DNA of 64,000 bases from Drechslerella dactyloides (Eukaryota; Ascomycota; Orbiliomycetes; Orbiliales; Orbiliaceae), in contig JAGTWJ010000017.1 in assembly GCA_020064725.1 (NCBI GenBank), forward strand, positions 372,001 to 436,000, given 5' to 3'. Under the pieces are notes generated by a model. That model had not been told where the DNA came from and did no database searches. It saw only the letters and a list, made by a program, of their open reading frames with translations. The translations under genes were made by a program, and so were the position numbers. Below are positions 33,242-45,265 of the stretch, piece after piece; position 1 is the first letter of the stretch; each line of letters opens with the position of its first letter.

Positions 33242-36232
33242 TCACACGGAACAGACTCTCAGCTTCTCCAAGACATATCGCTCGAAATTCGGCTCCACGC
33301 TTTCCGCCTTATCAGATGTAGGCTCTGCATCCCCCCGCAACGCCTTCGAGTCGAGACAAGCCTTGACCGCACTAGCATAATTTGCCCCCATCGGCCCGCT
33401 GAGATACTGCACATAATACGTCAACAGTTTCTGGCCTTCCTTCGATATCGTATCGTTCCGGTTCAGAAGCCTTCGCAGCGGCACCCAATACGCTATCTCC
33501 AGCAGCACAAGACCGAGGCTGTAATAATCAAATTCTGCACGATACCTCACCCGGTCGTTCGTAGGATCCAGCAGGCTTCGCTGGTAGTCGGGATGGTGGT
33601 AGGCGGCGAGCTTTTCGTCAATGTCGCTGCCCACGACGGATATCTGGTTGACTTGGTCCGGACGGCTGTGAGAGAAGCCTGTCAGATATGGTGATTCCAT
33701 CTTGCGTGCGTGGCGCTCGTCCTTCGCGAAGAAGACAACGTTGTAGGACGAGATTGCTTTGTGTAGCCATCCGATTTTGTGGAATTCGAATATGCTCTCG
33801 GCGAGTTTGTAGGCGAGCTGAAATCGGTGTTCGAGGCTCACGACGGCCTGTTTTGCCTTCAGGAATGGGTCTATGACCGGTTTCGTTTTATCGAACAGCT
33901 GAATCAACTGCTCGACAAATTGGCATCCTGGACCGTGTGGAAATCGATAGACGAGCGCGAATCGGTGGCCGGTCTGGTCGTGGCAGTATCCTCGACACTG
34001 CAGCGCCTTGAACTCGTTGGTGGTATCTGGGATGCGGAGAACGTTCTCCATTCTTTCAAAGAGCTGTTTGCCGTCGTCTGCCTGCCATTCCTTGTCGTAG
34101 ATGAGATCCTCGACCAGAACCTTTTCGCTCTTCGCCTCGTCATCTTCCGACAGTTTGTAGTCTGCCAAGTAGAAAGTCGAGAAGACGGACTTAGTGTCCA
34201 GTTCCATATCCTCCTTTGGTATTTGTGGGATGCTTCTCTCGGGATTCGGCACCGATGCCAACTCCTTCATATGCTTGATCGCTGCTAACATCAGGATTCT
34301 GTCGCTTCCAACCGTGCCGGTGTTCTGTGACGGGAGATCTGACAACCGCAGACTCTTCGTGTCAGATTGCAGTATGATTGACTCTACCAGACTGTGGATA
34401 CGCCGCTGCACGTCCTTCGGTGCATACGATAACAACTGGTTCATCAGATGTCGTAGCTGCACGAAGAGCGGGAACCATGTATCCTCCTTTGCTCGTTGCT
34501 CCAGTGCCCTGAGCTCCGCCTTGATCTTCCCGAGGGTATTGTAGGTTTCCTTGAAAGTCAGTTCCGATTGCATAAGATCTTTAAGAACGCCCGACGTCTC
34601 GATAACCGTTCTGGTCCAGACTTCAAAATTCACTTTTTCCACTTGGAACTCCAAGTGGTCTTTGAAATTGTATTCATCGCTCGACGTATCCGCCCAAGCC
34701 TGCTCTACCGACTCCGAAATGGCGGAAATAGCCACGCATCGAAGCGCCTGGGAACACTTCTCAATCGGCGGCCTTTCACCAGGCTTGAGCTTTAACATAT
34801 CCCGCACGCATTGTATCAACAGCTTCTCCGATCGTCCACCTTTCTCTTCCAAGTCGGATAGCTTCTGAGCAACGCCTGGATTTTCGCTTTCCCGTCCAGC
34901 GTGGAACATGGAGAATGTAGCCGGGCCAAAGTTGGTTTGGATTTCGATTTTCCGCGCCGCTTCGAAGCTCTTAACGCCAGCTTTACCCTCCTTCAGATAG
35001 ACTAGCGTGTTCGTCAGGATGCACCCGAACGACCAGACGTCGCTGGGCCGCCCGACCTCGAGTTTCTCAAATGTGGAAAGATCCTCGCACTCCGGAGCGA
35101 TGTAGAAACCCTCGCCGGACTGGTATGTGGATCTATAGTCCTTCAGGTCGCTTCTCATCTGCGAGAGTCCAAAGTCGGAGAGAATGAATTTCGGTCCGTC
35201 GACGAGAATATTCTTCGGTTTGAGATCGTGATGGCAACCCACCATTTCCAGCTTCAAGCCTTGATTAATATAGGAATGCAGGCTCTCGAGGGCGGAAGAA
35301 AGGCCACAAAAAGCATGATAGACAGCCTCATCGGCCGCCAGATCAACGGTGCGAGAATCTCCGTCCAAGAAATCCTGCAGGTCCCCGCCTCTGGCTAGCG
35401 GGAACAAGAAGCAGTTCTTCCCCTTGTGCGTGTATGAAAAGAGTAATTCCAAGATGTTAGGATGCTTGATGACCCGCAGAATTTCCAGACAGCGTTGCTC
35501 TTCCTTGAACATGGCCTCCAGCGCCTTCTTGGCTTCGGCGGTCCTCGACGAGCGAGACTTCCTCAGGTTTCCCAACTCCTTGAGGACCAGCACTCTATCC
35601 TACCAGAATGTGAACTTTAGCATAAATACTATAATCTCAGAATTGGCAGGACGGATATCCAAGCTGTAGGAAGTACCTACCAGCTGCGCGTCATGTTGGC
35701 CATCCGACAGCGTCACCTTGTAGACGATTCCAAAGCCCCCTCCGCCCAGCCGTTCCTTCGACTTGAACGGCAGCCGGACACGATCTCTCAACACCCGATG
35801 CGTCGCGCCTCTCTGGAACGACGGAGGTATATATTCGTACTGACCTTCCTCCAATTTCTTCGCCCACTCCTCGGGTTCGCCTTCTGCATTCTTCGCCTTA
35901 GCGCCGAAGATGCTGTCAATGTCTGTGAAACTGAGCGGCAATTTACTATCCAGTCGGTCCTTCCCGGTGTCATGATGTTCAATGCAATCGTAAATAAGCT
36001 CGGGTCGTTCGATGGAGATTAAGATTGCAAATGTCTGTTTTCCGCCGGCTAAGATGACTTTTTTTATACCCTCTCTTCTGAAGCTCTCGATGCTCGTGTT
36101 TTCAAGTGCGGTTGAAACAACATCGTCGGTAAGGAGGCGGTCAAGAGATGCAAACTCGATGAAATACCCGTCATCCTCGGCGCCAACTGTCGTGGTGCGA
36201 GTGCCCTGGATTTTGTCTCGTAAGGCCTCCAT
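33242..36232 (-). CDS. Double-kinase protein: active-looking kinase plus C-terminal DUF7580-like pseudokinase
   Basis: Two exons, 36232-35681 and 35599-33242 (GTAGGT / GGTAG), give 969 residues from the ATG at 36232. The first kinase has GGGGFG (163-168), K191 (VLVLKEL), HHDLKPKN (D309), DFG (D326) and FYIAPECE, all that an active kinase needs. After a helical linker (about 440-700) comes a second kinase-fold region with degenerate motifs (FHKIGWLHKAISSYNVVFF in place of the catalytic loop, EFDYYSLGLVLLEIAYWVPL). This resembles the C-terminal DUF7580 module common in fungal HeLo and prion-forming signalling proteins. The last residues are EKLRVCSV. The N-terminal 160 residues match nothing I know. 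Coding-like sequence continues upstream to about 36950, so the true start may lie further 5'. Confidence 0.78.
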
Positions 36233-36960
36233 AGCGAAGTATGAGTTGATATTTCCAGCCCTTGAAATCACCCCAATAGCCTGAATTGTGCTTTCGCCCC
36301 GTAAAGTGACCGTATATCCCGCGAGATCTATTAATTAATATCAGAGGGCCTATACATGTACTACAGAAGAGCGGGTATGCACATTGGTTGGCCAACTAGT
36401 CCCTCAAACGGATCTCTAAAGCGGGGTAGGGTCTAAACAGGCCCTGAACGTTCGCGTCGCGAAGCCTTGTTGACGATACCAGGTATCATTGGGCCAGCTA
36501 CTGCCAAGCTGCACCACGGAAAGGTTACAAGGAATGGATGTCCGTCTACAGATAGTTGGGCAAGTTTGAGCCGCTGGCGCACTGCTATTGTGAGACCGCG
36601 CAGGCTAGAGCCTGTAATATAATCAGGGCATGTTGAACCTAAAAGTACGATCGATGATGGACGCCACAAGCAGGAGTTCCAAAATCTGGTATCTTCCCTG
36701 AGTCAAGCCGGGATATCTATCGCGGTTCATGGCCTTGGCTTGGGGACAGCAATCGTTACTTACACTGCCGTGCATGCTCGCCAATTCTCTTGATCCCACC
36801 CCAGCAAATGTTCCCTCGGAAGCGATAAGCATGCCAAGCCTTTGTATGTTTGGCACAAATCGTGCATACAACCCGACCAACCTTGCATAGAGAAACAGTG
36901 ATCTTGCAACGAACGCTAAACCGCGCTGGCGAGCCTGAGCATCAAGCCGACTGATTCTGA
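36233..36960 (-). other. Probable additional 5' coding exons of the double-kinase gene (or a separate gene fragment)
   Basis: On the minus strand two stretches read like protein. One, at about 36945-36768, follows a pyrimidine-rich acceptor TTGTTTTCAG, reads SRLDAQARQRGLAFVARSLF then YARLVGLYARFVPNIQRLGM, and ends at a donor-like GTGTAAGT. The second, at about 36611-36430, follows TATATTACAG and reads LRGLTIAVRQRLKLAQLSVD then HPFLVTFPWCSLAVAGPM. The frame of the kinase start is also open back to an acceptor TTCAG just before AIGVISRAGNINSYFA. I could not find a donor set that joins all three in phase, and no convincing initiator ATG. Confidence 0.35.
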
Positions 36961-37181
36961 AAACAAGGGCAGTGAAAGAGCAGTGAAAGATCGCGCCAAA
37001 GGCACCTCTACTTAGCGGATGCGATTATTTAAAGACGCCGGAACAGCCATGTCTACGACAATGGTGATAGTGAAGCTTCGCCCGCTCGACTCGGCGTAAC
37101 CTGGTGGCCAAAAGCGTTTCAAACCCAGATTCCAAAATACCACACATGTCTCTCTGAATCTGTGTTGTATACCCGAAAGCG

Positions 37182-39110
37182 ATGTCTGGCGAACGAGCTG
37201 CACAGCATACTGCCTCGGAATGGGAGTATCTCAAAGATGTCATCATCCGCATGTGGATTGAGGAAGACCTCACTCGAGAGGATATCTGTCAGCGACTCGC
37301 ATCCGAGCACAACTTTCTCATCAAGTGGGTCGTGACTATACACACACATATATGTACATATGTGTTTCTCTTGAGTATACCTAAAAATTGAAACTGACAG
37401 CTCACAGCTGGCGCCAGCTCGAAACTCGTCTGCGAAAATGGAAGGTCAAGAAGAACATACCGACGGCGGAAGCCGAATTGGCTGTTCGATCTGTCCTCGA
37501 CCGAAGGGCCAGCGACAGGAGTTCCATTGTCAAGATTGAAGATTTGCCGCTGCCCGAGAAGCGGACTCAGAGGCTAGTTCAGCGCCGCCGGCGTGGGGCT
37601 GTTGAAAACGAGTCAGCGGAGGCAGCTACCATGTACGTCAACGGGCGTGATGCGAATAACCCTGCGATCTAGCCAAAGTATAGCAGGTCTGCAAGGCTAA
37701 TGGTAGATACGGCACAGGAACTTGACCGTATCCACGCCACCAGACGAAACTTCAGACTCGACGCTGGACCATGAGATGGAATACGGACACGTTGAGAGCC
37801 CTCTAGTTCCAGCAGAAGTGTCTTTGGGTGCTTATGACCCATCAGAAGATGTCGTCACGATCGCGAGATACAGCTCCATCCCGTGGGAATATCTCGACCA
37901 AAGCCGCTTCTTAGACGGCTCGCACAGCCAAAATTTCAGTCTGATCAGCCATGGGTTTCAAGCCGCTTCCGCTCCTGGATTCGCCGACGAGGCGGACGAT
38001 GAATGGTATACCACCGACCTCCTCCTCGTCAACCAGGCAATAAACTTCCTCGACAGCAACGCCATGCTGACGCTGCAACTGACACAATCCCTCTCAGGCT
38101 GGATGAGAGACCGTACGCTCTTCGCGGACGTCACTACCAGTAACCTCCTAGCCCTCAACGAGACTCTCTTCGCGCTATCTTGGGACCGCTGCCCCGGCGT
38201 CACCCCTCTCGCGCAACGCTACGAATACCTTACCTCCCATATCCCCTGTGACTACACTCAACATCCTAATCTCCTGACCGGCTCGATGGCTACGATCCTC
38301 TCTCGCGCCTCTACTGACGCATCCGCCGCACCGCAAACCCCACTGCAAATCCAAACTATCATCGCGACCATGAAACACCTTCGCACGATGCAGAAAATCA
38401 CCTGCCGATGGTTCGCCGAAGTCTCCGTCATGCTCTACCGCACTGCGCGCCTCGCAGAAGCCGAAGACATCTTAACCTTCGTCCTGAACATCAACGTCAT
38501 TGACCGCCTCGACGACGCATACCACGTCTGCCATGCACAGATCGAGCTCGCCCAGCTCCTCAGCCGGACGAACCGCCTCCCGGAAGCTCACGCGCTTCTC
38601 GACACGCTAACACTCTCGGAAAGTACCTTTGTGGCGACGGCACCGAACACCCCAGCGCTCCTCTGGCGCAAGCTGGACTTAATCGCCGTACTCCGCCGCC
38701 TCAGCCGGTTCGCAGACGCTGAGAATATTCTCCGGAACTGCATCCACACCATCATGACGGAGTACCCGGACGACCTGCAGCTGCACGTTAACTTTGCTAA
38801 CGAGTACGGCTTTCTGGCACGAAAGCAACGGCGGTACGACGAGGCGGAAGGGCGGTTCAGGGCCGCGGTGGCGTCCGCAGAGGTATACTATGGCGTACGG
38901 CACTACTATACGTTGACGGCATACTGCTTCCTAGCGCAGGCGCAGGCGCAACAGGGGAAGGTGCAGGATGTAAGGGAGAGCGTCGCTGAGATACGGCAGC
39001 GGGTGGCGGACGCGGAGTTGTTGGCGTCGGAGAGAGTGTGGATTCTGAGTAGTTGTGATGATTACTTGAGGGTTGAGGAGGTTGAGTTAGAAGACGATGA
39101 GCGGGGGTAA
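37182..39110 (+). CDS. Clr5-domain protein with TPR-like repeats
   Basis: Three exons, 37182-37324, 37408-37632 and 37718-39110, give 586 residues. The N-terminal Clr5 domain reads EWEYLKDVIIRMWIEEDLTR then EDICQRLASEHNFLI, and after splicing NWRQLETRLRKWKVKKN, the classic Trp/Lys pattern. A basic linker follows (KRTQRLVQRRRRG). The rest is helical with TPR-like units (LYRTARLAEAEDILTFVLNI, IELAQLLSRTNRLPEAHALL, LARKQRRYDEAEGRFRAAVA). Clr5 domains are named after a fission-yeast silencing factor and occur in many fungal accessory proteins; molecular role here unknown. Splice signals are GTGGGT/CACAG and GTACGT/CACAG. It is divergent from the double-kinase gene, so the two may share a promoter region near 37000-37180. 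Confidence 0.8.
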
Positions 39111-39819
39111 ATAATATATCGAAGGGCTAGCCTGCAGGCATGACAAGTGTTGTTAGCCTATATATTTGAAGGGCGGCGGCACCGAGCTTTGCATGAAAAT
39201 ACCGGGGGAGCAATAGGAGTAGTAGAACAGAGACGTACTTTAATATATACAGGGTGCTCTGTGCCGATTGCCAGATATCATCCAGACATAACTAATAATG
39301 CTTCGCATTGGCCGCAGAGTTCATGGAACGAAAGCAGCCGTAAATGCGGACGCAGTAATGTAGCTCCAACTCGCATTCAGGATGCCTAGGGTGCATTATA
39401 TAATCCTCTAAGAGGCGGAAGTGGAGTCGACTCTTATGTTTCCTTAACATCGACGGCGAGGTCATCGTGAGGCGCTAGTGGGAATTCTAGAAACAAGGAC
39501 GCAGATAGGGCGACCGTATACAAAGCTGTGTATATAGTCTGACCCCTTGTGGCGATGCAAGGAAGGGTTTGGTTTACGAGACCAGCCTGGCCTAGCGCAA
39601 CTGAAATGCTTAGATACATAGCGCGAAGTGAGGCTAGAACGTATGCTATCCTAAGTCGGTATATCTAGCTAGCCCAGAAGTGAATCGATTTCCGGAGTCT
39701 AGAACTGTCAGAATCGAACATAGAAAGGTTTTCAGGAAGCGTCAATAAGAACATTGGTGGCACTGAGATTGATAGAAAAGGAAGTTTGAGCTCAGGTATA
39801 CGCGCCCCCACGCATTATG

Positions 39820-39842
39820 GTGATGTTGATGTTGATGTTGAT
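39820..39842. repeat. (GATGTT)n microsatellite
   Basis: About four tandem hexamers. Confidence 0.7.
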
Positions 39843-40616
39843 CACGTCGATGATCAAGTTGAATGGATGAATGGGTGTGTTGACTTTGCTTAGGGCTAGA
39901 ATATACGCCGGCGGCTCGCGTATATTTGGTCACTGGCTAGAGTTATGACTGATTAGTCAGCATCGCGATCCAACAATCTGATGCTGGGAAATCAAGTCCA
40001 CAACCTCCTCCACTAGCCAGCCCAACGGTTGCAAAAGTTTTGGAGACACTACGGGCCCTGCACGCACGGACCAGCAGAAACTTTGAAGTTAAATCCATAC
40101 AGCTCGCTAACTCGGCTAGGAGGACCCGCCAAGCCCAGGCCGGCGCCCCTGGTCTGACTCCTCGCGATACGGCCCTATCGAGCTATCACAGTCGGAATCA
40201 CCTGCATATTATATATTATGCATGAGGCAAAAAGGTCAAGGCGCCGCAGAGCCGCATCAACGCAGACACCCCCAAAACCCCACAACCCGGGAAGAGCAGA
40301 GCCAGAACTTCGAATAGTCGCACCTTTGCCTCCGACCTCGAACATTTCAATATGCATAGCTTTCACCAAGGTGTACGGCAACGCCATTTAACTGATCAGA
40401 CCCAATACTAGTCGCCATCCCCTGCCCTCCTGACGCAAAAGAGGTTCAAGGCTCGGCCGGATAAGCTATATAAGATGTTCCACATTCACGAGGTGCACGT
40501 AACATCACAGGCAACACATATTTCCACAGAATACCACATCACCAAAAAATAACCGACATTGACATTTGTCGCCCCCAAACAGGGTGCTAGACAATGCCGG
40601 TTACTCCTTGGAGGGC

Positions 40617-40633
40617 TTTTTTTTTTTTTTTTT
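40617..40633. repeat. Poly-T tract
   Basis: An uninterrupted run of 17 T. A simple homopolymer; length is prone to error in assembly. Confidence 0.8.
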
Positions 40634-40840
40634 GAACAAATCACAAAAAGCTAGAACAAGACTTTAAACCTCCAATGCATTTCATTGTTTCAACCGTTGA
40701 ACTTTTCCCAAACTCCGTTCCGATGCCGTTGTCTTTACCAATTGTCCATTGGCCTTCACCACAGGAACCAGCATGCCAGCTTATGCCTGAGCCTAGCTCC
40801 TAACGCCCTCGCAATTGACTCGGTACCTCCTCTCGATAAC

Positions 40841-41246
40841 TTAGTTGTCTGGCGCTGCAGACGCGCTCGGCATCGGTGCCAACACGATGTCGACTCCATC
40901 ATCGGGTTCGTCGGGAACTGTCTGATATTGAACGTCGCTATCATCTGTTCAGCGCACATCGACGCGACCAATCAAGATCAAATCATATTCTCGTCAGCCA
41001 CCAGTTCTCCGTCCAGTTCAATCGACATATATTTTTCAGAGTTATGTTGAGCTCAGATGTTATCGAACACCGGGCTGCCCAGCTTGATAGGATTGTTACC
41101 GAATTTCACCTACCCATTCTGATGACGTAAATCTCGCTGCTACGACGCTGGCGAGCGTACATGATTAAGACGGATAAGGCCGTCAACGCCACGCCAATGG
41201 TTCCAAAAACTATATTGACGATGAACTCCTTTGAAAGAGTCCCCAT
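40841..41246 (-). CDS. Possible small single-span membrane protein
   Basis: A two-exon model, 41246-41114 and 40944-40841, gives 78 residues in frame (donor GTAGGT, acceptor GAACAG). It begins MGTLSKEFIVNIVFGTIGVA with one membrane segment (residues 8-30), then YARQRRSSE, and an acidic tail (DDSDVQYQTVPDEPDDGVDI, then VLAPMPSASAAPDN). The start ATG has a good context (CCACGATGG). A middle exon may exist inside the 169-base intron, where an acidic stretch IELDGELVADENM is readable. Small proteins of this plan are frequent beside fungal kinase and CorA-like genes. Model unproven. Confidence 0.38.
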
Positions 41247-44200
41247 CGTGGCCGGGTTCGCTTGACTTTTGACTTGTTCGCTTTGGAATTCGCGAAAGCA
41301 GGCGTCCTGGGTGCTGTGAATATCTGTCCGTGTTAGTCGACTAGTAAATATCCGCGAGGCGCCATTAAACGCATGGCTTGACTCCATCGATTACGATATA
41401 GGTCTACGCGTATATACTATATAATTCAGGATAGGCGCTACGGATTGGGGTACGAAGCGAATGGCCTCGAAGAACGTGTGCAACGCCAGCTTTGGGGATA
41501 CATGTGTATATCAATCATGCAGCCGTTTAATTTCGGGCACTGGTTGAGGGAATGCATACCTAGGTACTGAGCCAAACTCAGAATATTAAGTAGATCTATT
41601 GATGATGGATGCACCGCTAAGAGTCGCCGAGCGTTTCCGTCCGTTTTTTCTTCCTTTTTTGGTGAGGCAGATGTCTTAGGAGACCACGATGTCAGGCAGT
41701 CAGACTGGCGCACTCAATTGATTACGAGTATAGGTTAATTAAGAAATTTATTTCGGTTGTTCTATAAATTACGATTTATTGGAAAGTTGAGGGGGCAATG
41801 AAGGGCTATTTAACATCGCAAAATACAGTAGCTATAGCGCTGACTTATCTCAGGTTGGCCAGCTAATAAGTATGAGAAGACACTGCCATACAATTAATTG
41901 CCGCGCATCAGGACTTAAGCTGAGAGAGGTTCCACAAACGACATGATAGAAGTGGCTCGGCCAGTCTACGGTGCACGTACGTATCAAGATAACCATATGT
42001 CGATCGCGTGGCGGCAGCCTCGGGAGCCTGCATAGCTGCATAGATGCTCTCCATCATATGCATGCTGGCATCCTGGGAATCGATTAAGGCTTTCAGAATG
42101 GTAATTTGCATCTACGTACATACTAATATCCTGACAGCCCGTATGTTTATGTTGGCACTCGCGGGAAAGCGTAGAGACACGGGAGCGGGATGAGCAAGAT
42201 CTCAAAAGATCAGATGAAGGGACATGTTTCGGCTCGGCACAGTTACCAAAATCATCGATCTGGTGCAAGCATCGCATCCGCTTTCCCTGACTGGAAATCT
42301 AATGGGCTCAACCCCTATACTCCATGAGGGGGACGCCGGATGGCTGGGGTCCTCGACTGCGGCATGGCAAAGTCTCGAGAGTTGGATAGGACCGTACAAG
42401 CGGCAAAGCTCACCCGTCACGACGGGTACTACAGCCCCTGCCTCCATAATAATAAGCAATCCGCCCGCCACCAGACTCGAAACCGGCCGCGAGAAATCAG
42501 TCTTAGAAGTAGTTTTGGACCAGTTCGTACCACCTTAGAGGATGGGATCATGCGAAATTAGCATCAAAGAGAGCTGTCCGGCGCTCCCAACAGCTAGCTC
42601 GCACGACGTTAACGCGTTAGAAGGCAGCATCCGAGAAACAACTGGCTCCTCTCGGAGGAGCTCAGTCTGGAGCCGGTAGCCGTATCTATCCATGACCAGA
42701 TACTTGGCCCCGGGACGCTGGTAACTAGACCGCTGTGTTGGATCGACGGACCGCTTGACTGTGCTTGGCGGCCACGGTTAATGCCGTTTTCTTGTCTCTA
42801 GCTAACTAGAAGCTGTCCGCACGCTTCTGGCTCATGAGACAACCGGTCATTTCCCCTACAAGACAAAGCCAAAGTCGGGACCCGGTCACACGTCCGGACG
42901 TTTACAGACGAGTTCACAAGTGCAAGCACGCGTGCTGGGGAACGCGGACTGCAGCGGGAGCGTGGTATTTTGATAGTGTCTCTATTGTGTCGTAATGCTC
43001 CTAGCTCCTGCCAATTCAGGCATCATCCTAAAGAGTATGCGAGCGCGAGGCTGAAAGATTGCCTTTACGACCCACCGCTTATTTCGATGAGAGAGTCGAG
43101 GCATGCCACATGTAGCTACAAAAGGCTAAGTCCACGATGCTACAAGCTGTGCTCGCATACCATAGACCCCTGGTTCTATTCATGCAAGAGAACGCTGCGA
43201 GTCGACAGTTTCAGCTAACGCGGGCGGGAAGCCGCAGGGTCCGGTGCCGATGGCCATGTACGCAATGATACTGGTGGTAATTAGAATATTACTGCTATAA
43301 TGTTACAGCAGATGTTCATGCATTCAACCTGTGAGATTGATTGTGTGCGAGGCCGCGAGGCCTCCGGACTCGACCAAGCTAGATGGAAGTCGGAAGGCAC
43401 ACGTCAAATCTGTGGGTTACGGCAACATGCAGAGCAGCGCAGCGGCCCCGTGCATATCCAAAATTTATTTCCGTCCGCATCCTTCTCCTGGGATTTCGAT
43501 TTCCGTCGGGGCTAGCCGGCTGAAGTCGCGGTTCTACGGGAAGCGGAGATGCATGTGCCTCTCATCTATTCAGTTCGGACGGGACGAACGGGAACAACTG
43601 GTGCTGCTCACCACCCTCGTATCAGAGCTGGTATTGTATCGGTACAACCCAACCTCATTCAATATTCATGATCAATTTCAAGCGCTAATTTATCTCGGGA
43701 CAGTGCTCATCATATTATCCGTAGCGTTCCTAGATACGCTGGGTATGTATCTTCGACTCGGGATACAAGGTCTCGGGACTCTGCACCCAGGATCAATGGG
43801 AACCCCCTAGGCAAGGCAAAACTGGTACCGCAGTGTGCATTCGATTACCGTCAGTCCTGCAGGCTCGGAGGCTAGCGTCCGCACCCGAGACCACCGGACC
43901 CTCATTCGAGTTTTCAGCTGATTGGACGACGCGTCAGTGGCACAGCGGATAGCATGCACAGCAGCTGCGGCACAGGCCCAAGGCCCCCAAGACCATGGCG
44001 GACAACGCGACTGCTTAGCTTTGCCAACTTCCCCGACGAAGATATTCAGCTTTGTATCAAGCCGCCCAGAGCCTTTAGCACAAACAACATTCACAAAATC
44101 CATTCATTTAGATAAAGATCAAAATGATGTTTAAAACATTCAGATAAACATATAGCAAATACCACAGATGAGGTTCATACTTAGGCCGCATATGCGCATA

Positions 44201-45265
44201 CGTATACTTGTAATTACAGCTCCCATCCGAGCGTTCCTGGCAGCTAGCGTCACTAGCATTCAACGCCACAACTACGCAATTTCTTGTATATCACCACTTA
44301 TAGCTTGGCCACTATTTCCTGACATGCATTATCATACACAGTAAACTCAAAGTCGCACTTCGCCCGTTGTCTCAGCTTCTGGTAAACATAGCCTCGAGAC
44401 CAATGGCCAACAAGAGCAAATAGGGCATGCAACCGCGCACACGTGTACACAGTCTGGTCTGGACCTACCAACACCGCCCAAACTTGCACTTGTGTACCAC
44501 CACACTTCAGCATGATGCTAAATCTAGAACCTAGCGCGGTATCAAAGAAACAGCTTACGTCTATCCAACAGATTCAACCGCCCCTAGTCAGCTTGTGGGT
44601 ACATTACATCGATAGGACCCAAATCTTTCGGCCGGCCCCATGACCCAAGCAAATCCGAGAGATCTGATCGCATGATGTATACGTCCTTGCATACGCATAC
44701 CTAGGCACCAAGTGCGTACTTAAGTATGTAACCACCATTTGATCACAATGTTAAACGATGTGCGTTTCATTCCCATCCTCGCGGGTTGGTGTTTTGAACT
44801 CTAGCGCGCGGGGATGGCCAACCACCGGATACATGGATCATGATGGCAGTCATATTATCGGTTCCGGTGCATGCAGACGAGTCTACGATGCGTGCATAGG
44901 GCGTCGCACTCGTGCGACAGTATACACACATCGCCATCTATATAACCTCCTCTTCTACCGTTCGACTTGATATAAATAAGTGCGTATATAAACTCCTCTA
45001 CAACAAACCCTAGGGAACAGCGAAACAATAGAACTTTCGCGAAACTGCACAGCTAGCGTAGTCATGGCTGTAATCTAGAATTAGGCCATGGAGCTTCTAT
45101 AGCCGGTCGTAGTCGACAGTGCCTTTCAACGGGCGCGCGATTGAAGTCTATATATCTATATTCCGACGAAGCTAAGTATCCACACACATATATATGGTTG
45201 TGTGTCTGCAATCAATTGCATTAAATGCTCCATTGGTCAAATCGATTTAAATCGTCATTGTCGGT
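41247..45265. other. Long intergenic stretch, 4 kb
   Basis: Several short frames overlap on opposite strands, none convincing. Two are worth noting: a minus-strand stretch at about 42420-42540 that reads TNWSKTTSKTDFSRPVSSLV then AGGLLIIMEAG before a GTGAGC donor-like site, and a 71-codon ATG-initiated frame at 44298-44513. No transposase, tRNA or repeat was recognised. Confidence 0.45.
44298..44513 (-). CDS. Doubtful short ORF, 71 residues
   Basis: A true ATG start and balanced composition (MLKCGGTQVQVWAVLVGPDQ ... ACQEIVAKL). The C-terminus is AKL, which could act as a PTS1 signal if the peptide is made. Chance occurrence is just as likely, and no homologous family is known to me. Confidence 0.15.
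   Translation of the reverse strand: MLKCGGTQVQVWAVLVGPDQTVYTCARLHALFALVGHWSRGYVYQKLRQRAKCDFEFTVYDNACQEIVAKL

Larger units (their letters stand above)
39111..40840. other. Intergenic
   Basis: No coding signal. Contains a GATGTT hexamer repeat (39820-39842) and a poly-T run (40617-40633). Confidence 0.5.

Noticed and set aside
42202..42540. Small membrane-protein-like stretch (TDFSRPVSSLVAGGLLIIME)
   Set aside because: One possible exon only; no start and no downstream exon could be found, and the opposite strand is equally open.
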